Shown piece by piece: positions 13,401 through 23,127 of a stretch of DNA of 64,000 nt. The notes beneath the pieces were generated by a model. It was not told the DNA's origin. It searched no databases and worked only from the letters and a program-made list of their open reading frames with translations. Positions within the stretch are counted from its first letter, which is position 1, and the number at the start of each line of letters is the position of its first letter. A program made the translations under genes and the position numbers. Source of the stretch: Siphonodentalium dalli (lineage: Eukaryota; Mollusca; Scaphopoda; Gadilida; Siphonodentaliidae); the NCBI GenBank assembly GCA_032622095.1, contig CP136061.1, positions 91,241,845 through 91,305,844 on the forward strand, in the 5' to 3' direction.

Positions 13401-13825
13401 ATCGAGAAACAAAGATGGTGACACAGTAAGTGAGCCTTCTGTGTTATTCTTACTGTACCGTTCCACATTTTCTTTAATTGTTTGTTTGACTATTTCCTGA
13501 TATTCCTTTTTCAAAAGAAGCGAATTATTAAATTTCCACAACCCACGACCATGTTTGATTTTATTAAATTGGAGATTCAGTTTGATGATTGAGTGGTCGG
13601 TACGATAGCCAGGAAGAATATCAGGATTATCTGATATAAGACTCATAAGATCGGACGATATAAGGAAGTAATCAAGTCGAGCCATCTTAAGAGGAGAGGT
13701 TCTTCGCCATGTGTACCGTCTGGTGGAGGGGTGGGTCAATCGCCATGGATCTACTAAATCGTGTCTACTCTTTAAATTTTCAATTTCGGCTTTAGCTTTA
13801 GGATTGTTGACGTTAACGTAATTTT
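10498..13825 (-). pseudogene. LINE ORF2: endonuclease C-terminus, reverse transcriptase, zinc-binding tail; one frameshift
   Basis: The open frame continues upstream of the in-frame TTG at 13739 to the inversion point, through YVNVNNPKAKAEIENLKSRH and DLVDPWR of the endonuclease. RT motifs are visible: PGPDGFTVEFYK, NWRPITLLN, SGFIPGR, DFEKAFD, GCRQGDPLSPY and the catalytic YADDTT. The frame stops shortly before the C-terminal part. The next ORF (10498 to about 11090), in another frame, continues the protein with WFQYRINTRILGT and a C-x2-C-x(7)-H-x(4)-C zinc-binding cluster (CNRCNLPENITHIFYEC). A single 1-nt type shift near 11075-11095 therefore separates them. Otherwise the 3.3 kb is remarkably intact, so the insertion is young or the shift is a sequencing error. 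Reverse transcription would be the activity of the intact protein. Confidence 0.9.
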
Positions 13826-13829
13826 TTTT

Positions 13830-14003
13830 AATGGTAATTTTTTAATACTTGACATTACAATTGAGGATTTTCGGCTCACATTGGTTGTTATATATGGACC
13901 CAATAAAGATGAACCAAAATTTTACAAAGATCTAAACGACAAAATATTCGAGATTGGCAATACTCAAATTTTAATATGTGGTGACTGGAATTTAGTCCAG
14001 GGC
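13830..14003 (+). pseudogene. Inverted fragment of the LINE endonuclease
   Basis: Plus-strand translation gives NGNFLILDITIEDF, then VVIYGPNKDEPKFYKDL, then ILICGDWNLVQ. These are the IYGP and GDWN signatures of an apurinic-type endonuclease of L1/Tx1 elements. It ends where the oppositely oriented ORF2 fragment begins, at residue level, with only a few residues missing between them. The join lies in a T-rich tract. Confidence 0.85.
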
Positions 14004-14007
14004 AACC

Positions 14008-14350
14008 GATAAGTTAGTATTCAGGCGCTCTGCCAACAGGATGGATGTAGCATTATACTAACATCGCCGAAAATCTGAAGAAAATCGACCGTACCACTCC
14101 ATAGAAAACATATTCTGAACTACGCTCAATTGTAAATATTTATTTCTCGATTCGGGACGCAACTATCGGCGATAAACTAACGAGAACAATTTCGCCTTCA
14201 AGAGTCACTGCATTCAAATAATATATAAGAATGGCGGTGTGTGTTGTCAAATTTGGAGATAATATTGGTAAAAAATAACGACTTTGAGCAAGATTATTCT
14301 CCATCTTTATTTGATCGCCCTACCGGAGTATTTCACATCACGTTAACGTA
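14008..14350 (+). repeat. Dispersed repeat R1, copy 1
   Basis: ATAAGTTAGT, GGCGCTCTGCCAAC, TACTAACATC, and ATTCGGGACGCAACTATCGGC recur in the copies at 43361-44330 and 55617-55830. This copy lacks the R1 left part. The LINE abuts it at 14003-14008, so the LINE probably inserted into R1. Confidence 0.78.
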
Positions 14351-14494
14351 TCGCGGTGTGACAGAAGATCGCAAGCGTTCCGAGAAATAAACATTTGGCG
14401 GGAATACGACAGACTTAGTATCATCACGTATCTAAGTGTATGTTAACACAGACTTTGTACTTACTTATAATAGAACGTCTGGTTACGAAGTTGA

Positions 14495-14815
14495 AAAACC
14501 ACTTTGTATTACTTCATGACGTAAAATAATGCATCACTATGCGTGACGAACATTCCGTATAGCGTCGTGTTTGGGTGACCCGATGAGGATACACATTTAA
14601 GTAAACAGCGGAATAGATGAATTCGCGGAACAAATACAAAATAATAATTTAATATGGCATAAATAAAATACACCCATAGTTTAGCCGAGCATACCATTTA
14701 TCACCACTTGTGGTATTGTGGTTTAAACACTCACCAAAAAAGGCGCGTGGTTAACCAAAATCCACTCGTGGAGAAAATTTGGTACTCTCGGCTACAATGG
14801 TGTGTTCTATCTTAC
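14495..14815 (-). repeat. Dispersed foldback repeat F1, copy 1
   Basis: The reverse complement matches 49804-50115 across the foldback (palindrome 14667-14810) and its flank (for example GACGCTATACGGAATGTTCG and ATTTATGCCATA). Confidence 0.78.
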
Positions 14816-15057
14816 AATTCGTTCAACATAAATTATAATGAAAGGTATAATAAGGTTATAAGAGGAACAATGTCGTTTCGCGTATGGAATGACACATGCA
14901 TGTGACGCCGTTGTGCGTCACTGCGCAGCATAATGTCAACAGCGGTTCACTCTGTAACCGCACATTTGATTGATTGATTGGTTGTTCAATACCACTTTCA
15001 GCTACTATTCACTAATCACGACATTGTCAAATTTAGTGGTGGGGGGACATCAGCTCA

Positions 15058-15300
15058 CTAATGGCTAATCTAACAGTTTGCAATGGCTGATAAACTCACC
15101 GACCATGTGCGGCAAACCACCGGCCATCGGCGAGTAACTGGCAACTCCACCAGATAAAATTTTCGAGTTACAAGGTCCACAATGGAAATATGTGGATTTG
15201 AACGCTTATTGCTAGCGCTGACGGCGATACGGCTTGGAGTTGTATCCTTTACCGACTGAGCCACCGGGGCACACACCTCAACCCCGCATATTTTACGTCG
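15058..15300 (-). mobile_element. tRNA-derived SINE, copy 1
   Basis: The minus strand has an A-box-like GTGGCTCAGTCGGTAAAGGA and a B-box-like GCGTTCAAATCCAC about 50 bp apart, the internal RNA polymerase III promoter layout. The body matches the SINE at 62390-62700: both carry TTCCAT(T/C)GTGGAC, TTGTAACTCGAAA, TATCTGGTGGAGTT and CAGTTACTCGCCGATGG. The 3' tail is lost here. Short ORFs across it are shadows. Confidence 0.75.
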
Positions 15301-15544
15301 TTGTGCGTCACTGCGACGTAGCACGTCAACAGCATTTCTGATTTCGTAGAATGCAACCGATGTTTAAACTGTTTTCGTCATTACCATGGGCGATATGCAT
15401 TGCAGCTGATTTGAAATGAACATAATTATGTATATGTAGGATGATGTAAAAAGAATATTCCTGAATATTATATGACAATTGTCCGTATAAATCAAGGTTT
15501 TAGAAACAAATGGAAATTCTCCACAACTCTCCGTTGCCATCAAG

Positions 15545-15680
15545 AACACGGCTTGTTGCATCCAGGTTATGGCTTGTTGCATCCAGGATATGGCTTGTTG
15601 CATACAGGATACGGCTTGTTGCATACAGGATATGGCTCGTTGCATCCAGAATATGGCGTGTGGCATCCTTTAGGACACGG
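15545..15680 (+). repeat. 21-bp minisatellite
   Basis: Six or so units of ATGGCTTGTTGCATCCAGGA. The 21-bp period leaves frames open on both strands (for example HPGYGLL on plus). No splice context supports coding. Confidence 0.85.
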
Positions 15681-15921
15681 TCTGTTGCCATCCAGGATAC
15701 GGCTTGTTGTAGTCATGATACGGAATATATAACCTCCCAGTCGTTTCGAAGCTTCTTGTAATATAAATACATACATATCGTACCTAAGAAAAATCTAAGG
15801 GAAATCACTGAACCACATAACTTGTCTGTTATATTTACACAATCCGGCCACCAACGAACCACAATTTAGTAATGCACCGGTTATGTCTTAAATGATATGT
15901 TATAAATACATATATTTTCAG

Positions 15922-16041
15922 GCTCCTTTCAACAAGGTTATGTACAGGCTGGAGAACGAGGAACAGTTTTTTTCACTTGAACCGACAGGCGAATTAAGGA
16001 CCAAGGAAGGCATACAGTTCGATACGGAAACAGTTTATGGT
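15922..16041 (+). CDS. Cadherin-repeat gene, internal exon a
   Basis: This 120-nt exon (40 codons, phase 0 at both ends) is bounded by a pyrimidine-rich acceptor ending TTTTCAG and a GTAAGT donor. The translation begins APFNKVMYRLEN and contains FSLEPTGELRT and FDTETVYG. These match the middle of an extracellular cadherin repeat, where the family shows V-x-Y-x-L, then F-x-I-x-x-x-T-G-x-L-x-T, then L-D-Y-E-x-x-x-x-Y. The protein would act in calcium-dependent adhesion outside the cell. Reading through the donor gives a stop within 15 codons, which supports splicing. The expected preceding exon with the repeat's N-terminal strand was not found in the 15.9 kb to the left. Confidence 0.8.
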
Positions 16042-16284
16042 GTAAGTTTTTTCATCGAGGATGCCGCGTTGTACTGTAAATGAGTGCTGATAAAACTATC
16101 GTGCCAATGTGGATTTTTACCTTCTTTATTTTCCCAAAAACGGAAATTTCACCCGGATCAGTGATGTACAATACTTTTGTGACATACATTATAAACACAA
16201 AACAGGTATAACGCAAAGAATCCGGAACATTTACGCCTACAACGGGGTTTTCGAATTTAGATCATATGGATCTAGTCGTATATA

Positions 16285-16798
16285 CATTTAGGATGCAAAT
16301 AATGACACGAGTATGTTAATGGTTTGTTGCTACGACTTGAATGCTAGTTCCGAAGGATAGAACGAGAGTTGCAGCTTCGAGTTTGATCCTTATGCGGTGA
16401 CACACGTGCCGTATCGGCGAACCCATAAAACACGTGTCGTGCTGTGTTTATTACACGCCACCCGTCCTAGAATCATCGTTAATTTACAAGAAATTATGGC
16501 ATTGAAATCCATGTATAAAGGACGACCTGCATCATTCATATCTATATACGTGATGACTTATATGAACATTTATACATTATATACATTTAGGATGCAAATA
16601 ATGACACGAGTGTGTTAATGGTTTGTTGATACGACTTTAATACTAGCTCCGAAGGATAGAACGAGAGCTGCAGCTACGAGTTGTATCCTTATGCGATGAC
16701 ACACGTGCCGTTTCGGCGAACCCATTAAAACACGCCACCCGTCCTAGAATCATCGTTAATTTACAAGAAATTATGGCATTGAAATCCCTGTATAAAGG
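16285..16798 (+). repeat. Tandem duplication, about 295 bp period, in cadherin intron
   Basis: The segments 16285-16522 and 16584-16798 share GGATGCAAATAATGACACGA, GAAGGATAGAACGAGAG, CCCGTCCTAGAATCATCGTT and AATTTACAAGAAATTATGGC with few differences, implying a recent event. The second copy lacks about 25 bp around the CGTGTCGTGCTGTG segment. Confidence 0.88.
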
Positions 16799-17574
16799 AG
16801 GATCTGCACCATCCATATCTCTATACTTGATGACTTATACATTGTATGAACGTCAAGATTTAAATAACTATACCTATTTAAATTACATACCATATTTGGC
16901 AACACATCAACGAGTTTGGCGGGGAAATGCGCGTGCCAGTATATGACGACGATTTGGATAAGACATGTTAAGTGTTTAAGACATTTACGAGACCAATCAT
17001 GTTGCGTTGGCAATGTGGCTAACGAAATGTGCAGTTTTTCGTACTATCAGAATGGCATAGCAACACTTCCTGTTGTCCATAATTATAACTTGACTGTTGA
17101 TTATTGTTTAAAGGAAACAAAACAAGTAACGACTTTACGCAATTAATGGTGTTATGTTAACTTTATGAAAAGATCAAGTTTGCGCCTTAAATTTAATTGG
17201 AATAGCTTGTCCAAGATAGCCTCGTATCAAATTAAGGATGACAGTGTCCATGTTAAGAAGCGATCTTTCATGTTGTATAAAGACGACCAGCACATGTGTC
17301 GCTACGCAACAATTGCTCTACTGTAGGGCTGTGCCCAGCTGGTCGTCTGTAAAACAGACTTACAAGGTTAATCCAGGAACACACAAGTTTTGTCATATGT
17401 GATTATGTTTTTATTTTAGAGTCTGGATTAATATCGCGAACGAGTCAAACTGCTCAATAAAATAGCCCAACACAGATTTGCACATTGGGAATTACCACAG
17501 ACACGTGGAAGCATGCGACCTTGTGGTATTCATAGTACCGTCTTCTTGTTTTTTGACTTGGTTACCACACGCGC

Positions 17575-17638
17575 TAACCGGCGGAGTTATAACCCGAGTG
17601 CAGGAACTTCACTGTTTGGCGGTTTAACTCCGCCGGCT
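17575..17638. repeat. Foldback hairpin
   Basis: CCGGCGGAGTTATAAC and GGTTTAACTCCGCCGG form a 16-bp stem with one mismatch and a loop of about 29 nt. Confidence 0.7.
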
Positions 17639-17749
17639 ATTGATCAGTCACAGTTCATATCCTAGTACATAGACAATACTTGAACCGAAAATTAATCCAT
17701 AGTGACAGAAGCTCCGGCTGACTTGTATTTATGTGTAAAAATAGTATTC

Positions 17750-17880
17750 TGTACCCCCGAATTGATACATAATTGTCAGTAATATATGACTTTAGGAATG
17801 TTGGTGAATATTAATCTATACCCCCGCATTTAATCCGAATTGTCCGTATTATATGATTTTAGTAATGTTGGTGAATGCCA
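17750..17880 (+). repeat. Two-copy 66-bp tandem duplication
   Basis: The phrases TACCCCCG, AATTGTC(A/C)GTA, ATATGA and TTAGGAATGTTGGTGAAT repeat in order. Confidence 0.75.
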
Positions 17881-18230
17881 ATGTTTCCTGATGATCATAT
17901 ACATGATAAAATAATAAAATAGTTTTCTAGAAATTATTTTACATGCACAGTGATTTAGTGGAATAGAAAGAAAGACGATAAAGGCGTATAACTTCTTTAA
18001 GCGAAAACTATTGTTTTACAAACATCATGTACATAACATCGAAAGTACACACTCAATTTATATTTTACATTGACTGATAAGCTATTTTCACTGCTGGAAC
18101 CAGCATCACATGGTCAAACTCTCTGATTACTATCGGCGAAACGCTATCCCGATTCACCTCAATCGAGTGATCTCAGAAGGTGAACAATAATAAGCTTACC
18201 TATTATCAATCATCGTTCATATATTGTCAG

Positions 18231-18410
18231 ATTGGGGTCGAGGCATATGACGGTGGGACGCCAGAGCTTAAGGCGAGGGCATGGATTCGCATTACGGTGA
18301 CGCGGAATAACGCTCCGGTTGTCATGGGAACTTATCCTGGCCTCTCAGTGAAAAGCGCAGACCCTGTCGGCACGGCAATCACAACCATCGTCGCTAGAGA
18401 TAACGATAAC
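18231..18410 (+). CDS. Cadherin-repeat gene, internal exon b
   Basis: This 180-nt exon (60 codons, phase 0 to phase 0) lies between acceptor ATATTGTCAG and donor GTGAGT. It completes the repeat begun in exon a (VEAYDGGTPE followed by alternating hydrophobics, the cadherin A-x-D-x-G-x-P strand) and starts the next one. The inter-repeat linker reads TRNNAPVV. The usual D-x-N-D-N-x-P calcium linker is therefore degenerate: the first Asp is missing and NNAP remains. The next repeat then begins and ends the exon at ARDNDN, where the canonical motif has A-x-D-x-D. Exon a plus exon b reads continuously as a cadherin domain, which is the strongest evidence that the two are spliced together across a 2.2-kb intron. 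Confidence 0.85.
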
Positions 18411-18893
18411 GTGAGTGTTTGTTTAAACATATTTATTACCAACTAACATGGTGACTCAACGGTGCTCATGCAGGTTAAGGTGAAGTCTCTTTGAAAAGCC
18501 GACGAACCTTCTAACGGATGTACGTCTCTAGATGTGTCCATTATAATGATTCGATAACGTTTATATACATGTATTCAAATCCCTGTCTTCTCTGATATAC
18601 GTTTCTACATTGTCACTTGGGGTAACATTTCCCGAGGAAAGGATATCTGTAAAAGCAATATGGCTTGTCTGTGTGTAAATTTTCAATGTGATATGCTGTC
18701 TGTTTTAAAATAAATATTGTTTTCACTATTCCCATGTAATACCAATCCTCGCATATCGAAAAGCGATTGTTTCATGTGGGAACGGTTTATCTGGATCAGT
18801 AGTGACTCCAATTCATTGGCGACTAAGCTTCTATTCAGATAAGGGACACCAAACTACGATAGTATGTTCATTGACTGCCGTGTGCTATTTCAG

Positions 18894-19016
18894 AATAAAT
18901 ACACATTCGAGATCGAGTTTGGATCAGTGGCTGAGAGTTATCTATATATTCACCCATTCCATGGACATCTGACGATTATCGCAAGTCTGGAACAGCTCGC
19001 AGACACGACTTTACAT
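18894..19016 (+). CDS. Cadherin-repeat gene, internal exon c
   Basis: This 123-nt exon (41 codons, phase 0 to phase 0) has acceptor GTGCTATTTCAG and donor GTGAGTATAT. The translation starts NKYTFEIEFGS and includes HPFHGHLTIIASLEQ, which corresponds to the central part of a cadherin repeat (hydrophobic strand, then x-G-x-L-x-x-x-x-x-L-E). It follows ARDNDN of exon b without loss of frame. Sequence similarity to the family is weaker here than in exons a and b, and the typical T-G-x-I/L turn is H-G-H-L. The intron to its left is 483 bp. Confidence 0.75.
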
Positions 19017-20508
19017 GTGAGTATATATTTGGCCTTTACATGTGAGTATTCGGCATTTACATGTACACGTGGTAATCTCACTATCACTCGTAAGTTGGAA
19101 TTGTATAGATATGTGATCATCCGTCACTGCGCGGCATCAGTTCTTGTTCTTGTTGACATCGAAGCTCTTGTGAAATACTCCGGTGCGTACAGTTTATCCT
19201 GTCGTGTACACTGTTATAAACTACTGTCGGTTTGACAGTTTCGGACCGTCATAATCGACAGTCCCATACCGTTTCGTCAGTTGTACGGTTTTTTACCGTT
19301 ATTTTATGTGCCCATGACAATTGTGTAAGTTAAAAATTTTCGTGATTCAAAGTTCATATTTATCGGCGACCAAATTATATACGGCAATGACTCCATACAG
19401 TATGACTAAATCTGACTCTGTTGATAATTAATATGTATTATTAATTGTTGTATTCAATAAAATGATCCGGCATTCATTCTGTGTTATGCGGGTCCGTCTT
19501 ATCGTGAGTACGAATTAAGATCAGTTCCATGCTTTAGCACTCACCTATTTTATATCGATCACCATTGTGTGTAACTAAAATGTTGAGACGGTCTGGTTTT
19601 GGTTCCTTTGTTAACTTGACATGTTTCAATTCTGCAAAACCGGCTTAATCATTGAGCAACAAATTGGTGTTGACCCATGAAAATACCATTGGTCTGACCT
19701 TTATTTGTTACGGTCTTGATATTAATTAAACGGTGTTGAAACGTAAACAAGTCAACGGTCTGACATTTACTGGTTACAGTCTGACAATTACTTAACTGGT
19801 TGTATACCGTGGAACATGATACAGCCTGATCGTATGTTTAACGGTCAAAGGTTGGCAGCGATGTTGCACGGTCTCAGACCGTTAAATCGACGGCCTTTTT
19901 TTTCTAATAGTGTATATATATTTAATCCGTTCTGTGTCAACATTCGAACCCATGTCCAGACTGGTACGCTTCCTAACTATCGATGAAATGGCTCATTTTA
20001 CGGATGTCCACATAGCCGAGGTAGTTGGTATTGGTGACGTCGGCGTGGGTTCGAACCCCAACATGGGCGAACATCGGATCATATTTCCAAGCTTGATCTG
20101 AGTTGAGGGGCATCTCAATTTGCCATGCCGGTCGATCCATTTCGTTAAGAAATGAGAGATCGGATTGGTCAATGCTTCCCACATCATAAAGGGCAGTTAT
20201 ATTTTAATAAATGATGCTCCTTTAACCGTCCCTCCCACATTTAAAGTGATAAATCATGGTAGCTTCTTCGATGGTGAAATGTTAAATGTTAAATACACAT
20301 TAACAATGAGTAGATTTGTTCCTAAAATAAATTATATTGATTGATACTGATTCAGTTGCAGACCTTGCGTACTTGACGTAATGGTGACTCAACCGGATGA
20401 GGTTTATGTTCTAGATACTTTATGTTATATCAAACCATTGGGAATGAAAATGAAAAAACAATACGTACTCAAAAATTGACAATAGCTCACGTGTTCTTTC
20501 CTTTCCAG
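19017..20508 (+). other. Cadherin intron between exons c and d
   Basis: Holds loosely repeated ACGGTCTGAC-type words (19240-19900) and a SINE fragment. Confidence 0.6.
20003..20180 (+). mobile_element. tRNA-like SINE fragment in cadherin intron
   Basis: The pattern TAGCCGAGGTAGTTGG followed about 30 bp later by GTGGGTTCGAACCCC fits pol III A and B boxes. The sequence after it has no tRNA acceptor complement, so a SINE head is more likely than a tRNA gene. No second copy was seen in the window. Confidence 0.45.
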
Positions 20509-20602
20509 GTGCCCATCGTGGTTACGGACGATGGCTCACCTCGGATGTCTTCTAGTACAATCATTGACGTCAGCGTGATCCATTCGCTGGCGGTCGTCTG
20601 TG
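20509..20602 (+). CDS. Cadherin-repeat gene, internal exon d
   Basis: This 94-nt exon enters in phase 0 after the acceptor TTTCCTTTCCAG and leaves in phase 1 before GTAATA. It encodes the end of the second cadherin repeat: VPIVVTDDGSPRMSSST then IIDVSVI. VTDDGSP is the family's A/T-x-D-x-G-x-P motif and the run after it is the final beta strand. The repeat ends in a Val-Val-Cys, and no following D-x-N-D-N linker is seen. The phase switch from 0 to 1 here, with the absent linker, suggests that the cadherin array stops and another module or the membrane-proximal region follows; that part is inference. The next exon was not identified. Confidence 0.75.
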
Positions 20603-20892
20603 GTAATATATTTATATACGTCATGTATCAGTCGACATGACGACATTTGCAACGATTTTACATTGCATCAATCAATCATCTCATTCCGTCATGCATCATC
20701 ACCGTATTGACACCACATGTTTATGTTTCAGAACGACACCGTGTAACGCATATATTGATTGCCACAAAAATGGTATATTTGAACTATTTGAACTTATCTG
20801 TGCACCACTACATGTATGCGTCTATTTCAGCATTATTTCAGCCAGCTTAATTATTTTGTGAATTGTTAATTGTTGTTTGTACACATGTTTAT

Positions 20893-22510
20893 TTTACGTC
20901 CTTCTAATTATGTATTAAGTTAAAACATTGGTGCTCTTAAACAAGAGTAGTGTGGTTATACATGTACATGTATTTCAATTTCAGACACAGTATATATTAT
21001 AAACTATATAATATACGGAATGCATATCATTCAATAAATTTAGTAGGTAATTGGCGTAACAGTAATACTGACTTCTCATTTTCCAATAAATAAGTGTTCT
21101 TTATTAAAGTTCTTTCTATTTTTTTTGCATATGCCGTAGCATAAAGTATACGTCAGACTAATTCCTTTCATGAATTTTATTTTATGAATACATATGGTAT
21201 ATTAGAAAGTTTCGAAAGACACAAGGAAACAGGCGTAAATTATATAATATACTCTATCTTATACGACCTTGTGGCTTCTATTAGAATATGGGAACTTAAT
21301 TTATGTGATTGCTCCAAGCTATCAACAACGCTCATTCAGATATGTTCTGCTTGATATGTGTTACGTTTCAGATTTCTTTTTCAGCATTCCGTAAGTCTTA
21401 CTTAGTATAATGTATATAATTTACCGTCACACCAGTATCCGTACCTCTAACATTACGTCGATTTTATTTTGAGAAAAACAAATGTCTTCGAATTAGATCC
21501 TCAATTTTTAAACGCTCGCACAATGCAGAGTTTCATTATCCGTAATGTTGTAACCTCATTGTGTAAATACATCAAGGACACATTCATTTCCAAGACAATG
21601 TGTTGTTTGCACGAACGAATAACTTAAAAACTTTAAAAACTTACGTCCTTATAATTAAGTATTAAGTTAAAAACAAATTAGTCTTAAACATGAGTAGTGT
21701 GATTATACGTGTATGTCATTTTCAGACACATGGTATATTGTAAATTATATGTTATACATTATGCATATCATTTAATAAATGCAGCAATTAGCGAAACAAT
21801 ACTGACTTCTCATTTTTCAATGACTAAGTGCTCTTTTATAAAGTTACCTCTGGTTCGTGGATATGTCGAGTAGTTTTCAACTTATATCACAGGGGTGGCA
21901 GGAAGACGGCTTGTACTGGCCATGCCACCCCTGCACATGTAAATATGTATACATATAATTATATACTGTTGTATTGCATAAATGTGCAAATAAACATTAA
22001 AACATTCAAACAAATTAATTTATGAGTACATATCGATATATCAGAAAGTTTCGAAGGACATGAAAACAGGCGTAAATTATATAGTATGTTCTATCTGATG
22101 CGACCTTGTATCTTCTATTATAATGTGGAAACTGAATTTCTTAGTGATTGTTCAAAATTATCAATAACGCTCATTCAATTGTGTTCTGCTTGATGTGTGT
22201 TACGTTTCAGATTTCTTTTTCAGCATTTCCTAAGTCTTAATTAGAATGCATTACATACTTTACGTCAAACCATTACCGGCACCTCTAACATTACGTTGAT
22301 GTTTTTTTGTTGAGACAACACAATCTTTAAATTAGATGCTTATTTTATAACCCATGTGCATTATATGTTGCCTGCCTTATTTCCTCTCAAACGGATACTG
22401 TTGAGTTTCATTATCCATAATGTTGCGACAGCATTGGATAACTACATCAAGGGCAAATTCATTTTCAAGAACATATATTGTTTGCACAAACGAATAAATT
22501 AAAACTGACA
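20893..22510 (+). repeat. Tandem duplication, about 750-bp unit, downstream of cadherin exon d
   Basis: Copy A (20893-21620) and copy B (21640-22510) share TTACGTCCTT, ACTGACTTCTCATTTT, GAAAGTTTCGAA, ACAGGCGTAAATTATATA, TGTTACGTTTCAGATTTCTT and TTCATTATCC. Copy B carries an extra block at about 21860-22010 with a perfect hairpin. Divergence is moderate. Confidence 0.85.
21890..21933. repeat. Perfect 11-bp stem hairpin in the copy-B insertion
   Basis: CAGGGGTGGCA and TGCCACCCCTG pair perfectly round a 22-nt loop. It is GC-rich within AT-rich flanks, with AATAAA about 60 bp downstream, so a retroposed RNA 3' end is possible. Nothing else identifies it. Confidence 0.6.
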
Positions 22511-22934
22511 TCGCTCAAGTAGAAGAGTATTTAGTTAATTTAGTTTAGTGCACACATGTATAGACATACATATACATAGTGTATATATCACAACTACCAC
22601 TAATCTGCGAATGTCGAGATTATCGCTTCAGATATCGCGATGACGTTAGTTTGGCATCAACTTCAAGGGGATCGAAGATGATATTATCACAGAGTATAGC
22701 AACGATCTTCATCCGAAACAGCACACGATTGGTCATAGCCATGGAAACTACATTACTTGTGTAAGGAACAAGGACACAGCACAGCACGTAAGTTTGCGAG
22801 AGCTGCACTGCAATATAGGAGATCCCTAAAGGTGGAGCAGCTATGGGTGGCTACTCTATTTAATGACGGGAGCTGCGCTTGTGCAGTATTATTGAAAAGG
22901 TTCCAGTGCATTTTCTTAAAAATGCGAGTCTTCC

Positions 22935-23090
22935 ATATGGAGCCACACATATATAAGAGCATGCGCTGGCCTACAAGGTCAAAGTAAATATCGTTAGGCT
23001 CCCTATCGGAGACTCAGTTATATAAGAGAATGCATTGGCACAGGTTTTTCACAAAATATCAGGAAGCTCCAGTCATGGAAGTTGGAGTTT
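22935..23090 (+). repeat. Dispersed repeat, copy 1 (copy 2 at 31975-32120)
   Basis: Both copies contain TATATAAGAGAAT(G/A)CA, TGCATTGGCACAGG and TCAGGAAGCTCCA. Copy 1 directly precedes the 54-bp minisatellite. Confidence 0.7.
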
Positions 23091-23127
23091 TAGAGATTAT
23101 GAAGCTCCAGTCATGGAAGTGTCAATG

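Larger units (their letters stand above)
10498..14003 (-). mobile_element. L1/Tx1-like non-LTR retrotransposon, 5'-truncated with inverted 5' segment
   Basis: The minus strand carries most of a LINE ORF2 (endonuclease end, reverse transcriptase, Cys-rich C-terminal region). At about 13825-13830 the coding direction flips. The next 170 bp, on the plus strand, encode the preceding part of the same endonuclease, ending GDWNLVQ, which is exactly the part missing from the minus-strand ORF. This head-to-head arrangement is the known twin-priming (5' inversion) outcome of L1 integration. The right end abuts an older repeat at about 14008. The left (3') end was not located: ORF2 stops at 10498 and no clear poly-A tail or target duplication is visible, so 10498 is a minimum bound. 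Confidence 0.85.
16042..18230 (+). other. Cadherin intron between exons a and b
   Basis: Contains the 295-bp duplication, a foldback hairpin and a 66-bp duplication. No further exon was recognised. Confidence 0.6.

Noticed and set aside
15472-15776. HPGYGLL-type repeat ORFs on both strands
   Set aside because: A 21-bp minisatellite keeps frames open on both strands; no splice sites or start context fit.
20003-20090. A genuine tRNA gene
   Set aside because: A and B boxes are present but no acceptor stem closes a cloverleaf; a SINE head fits better.
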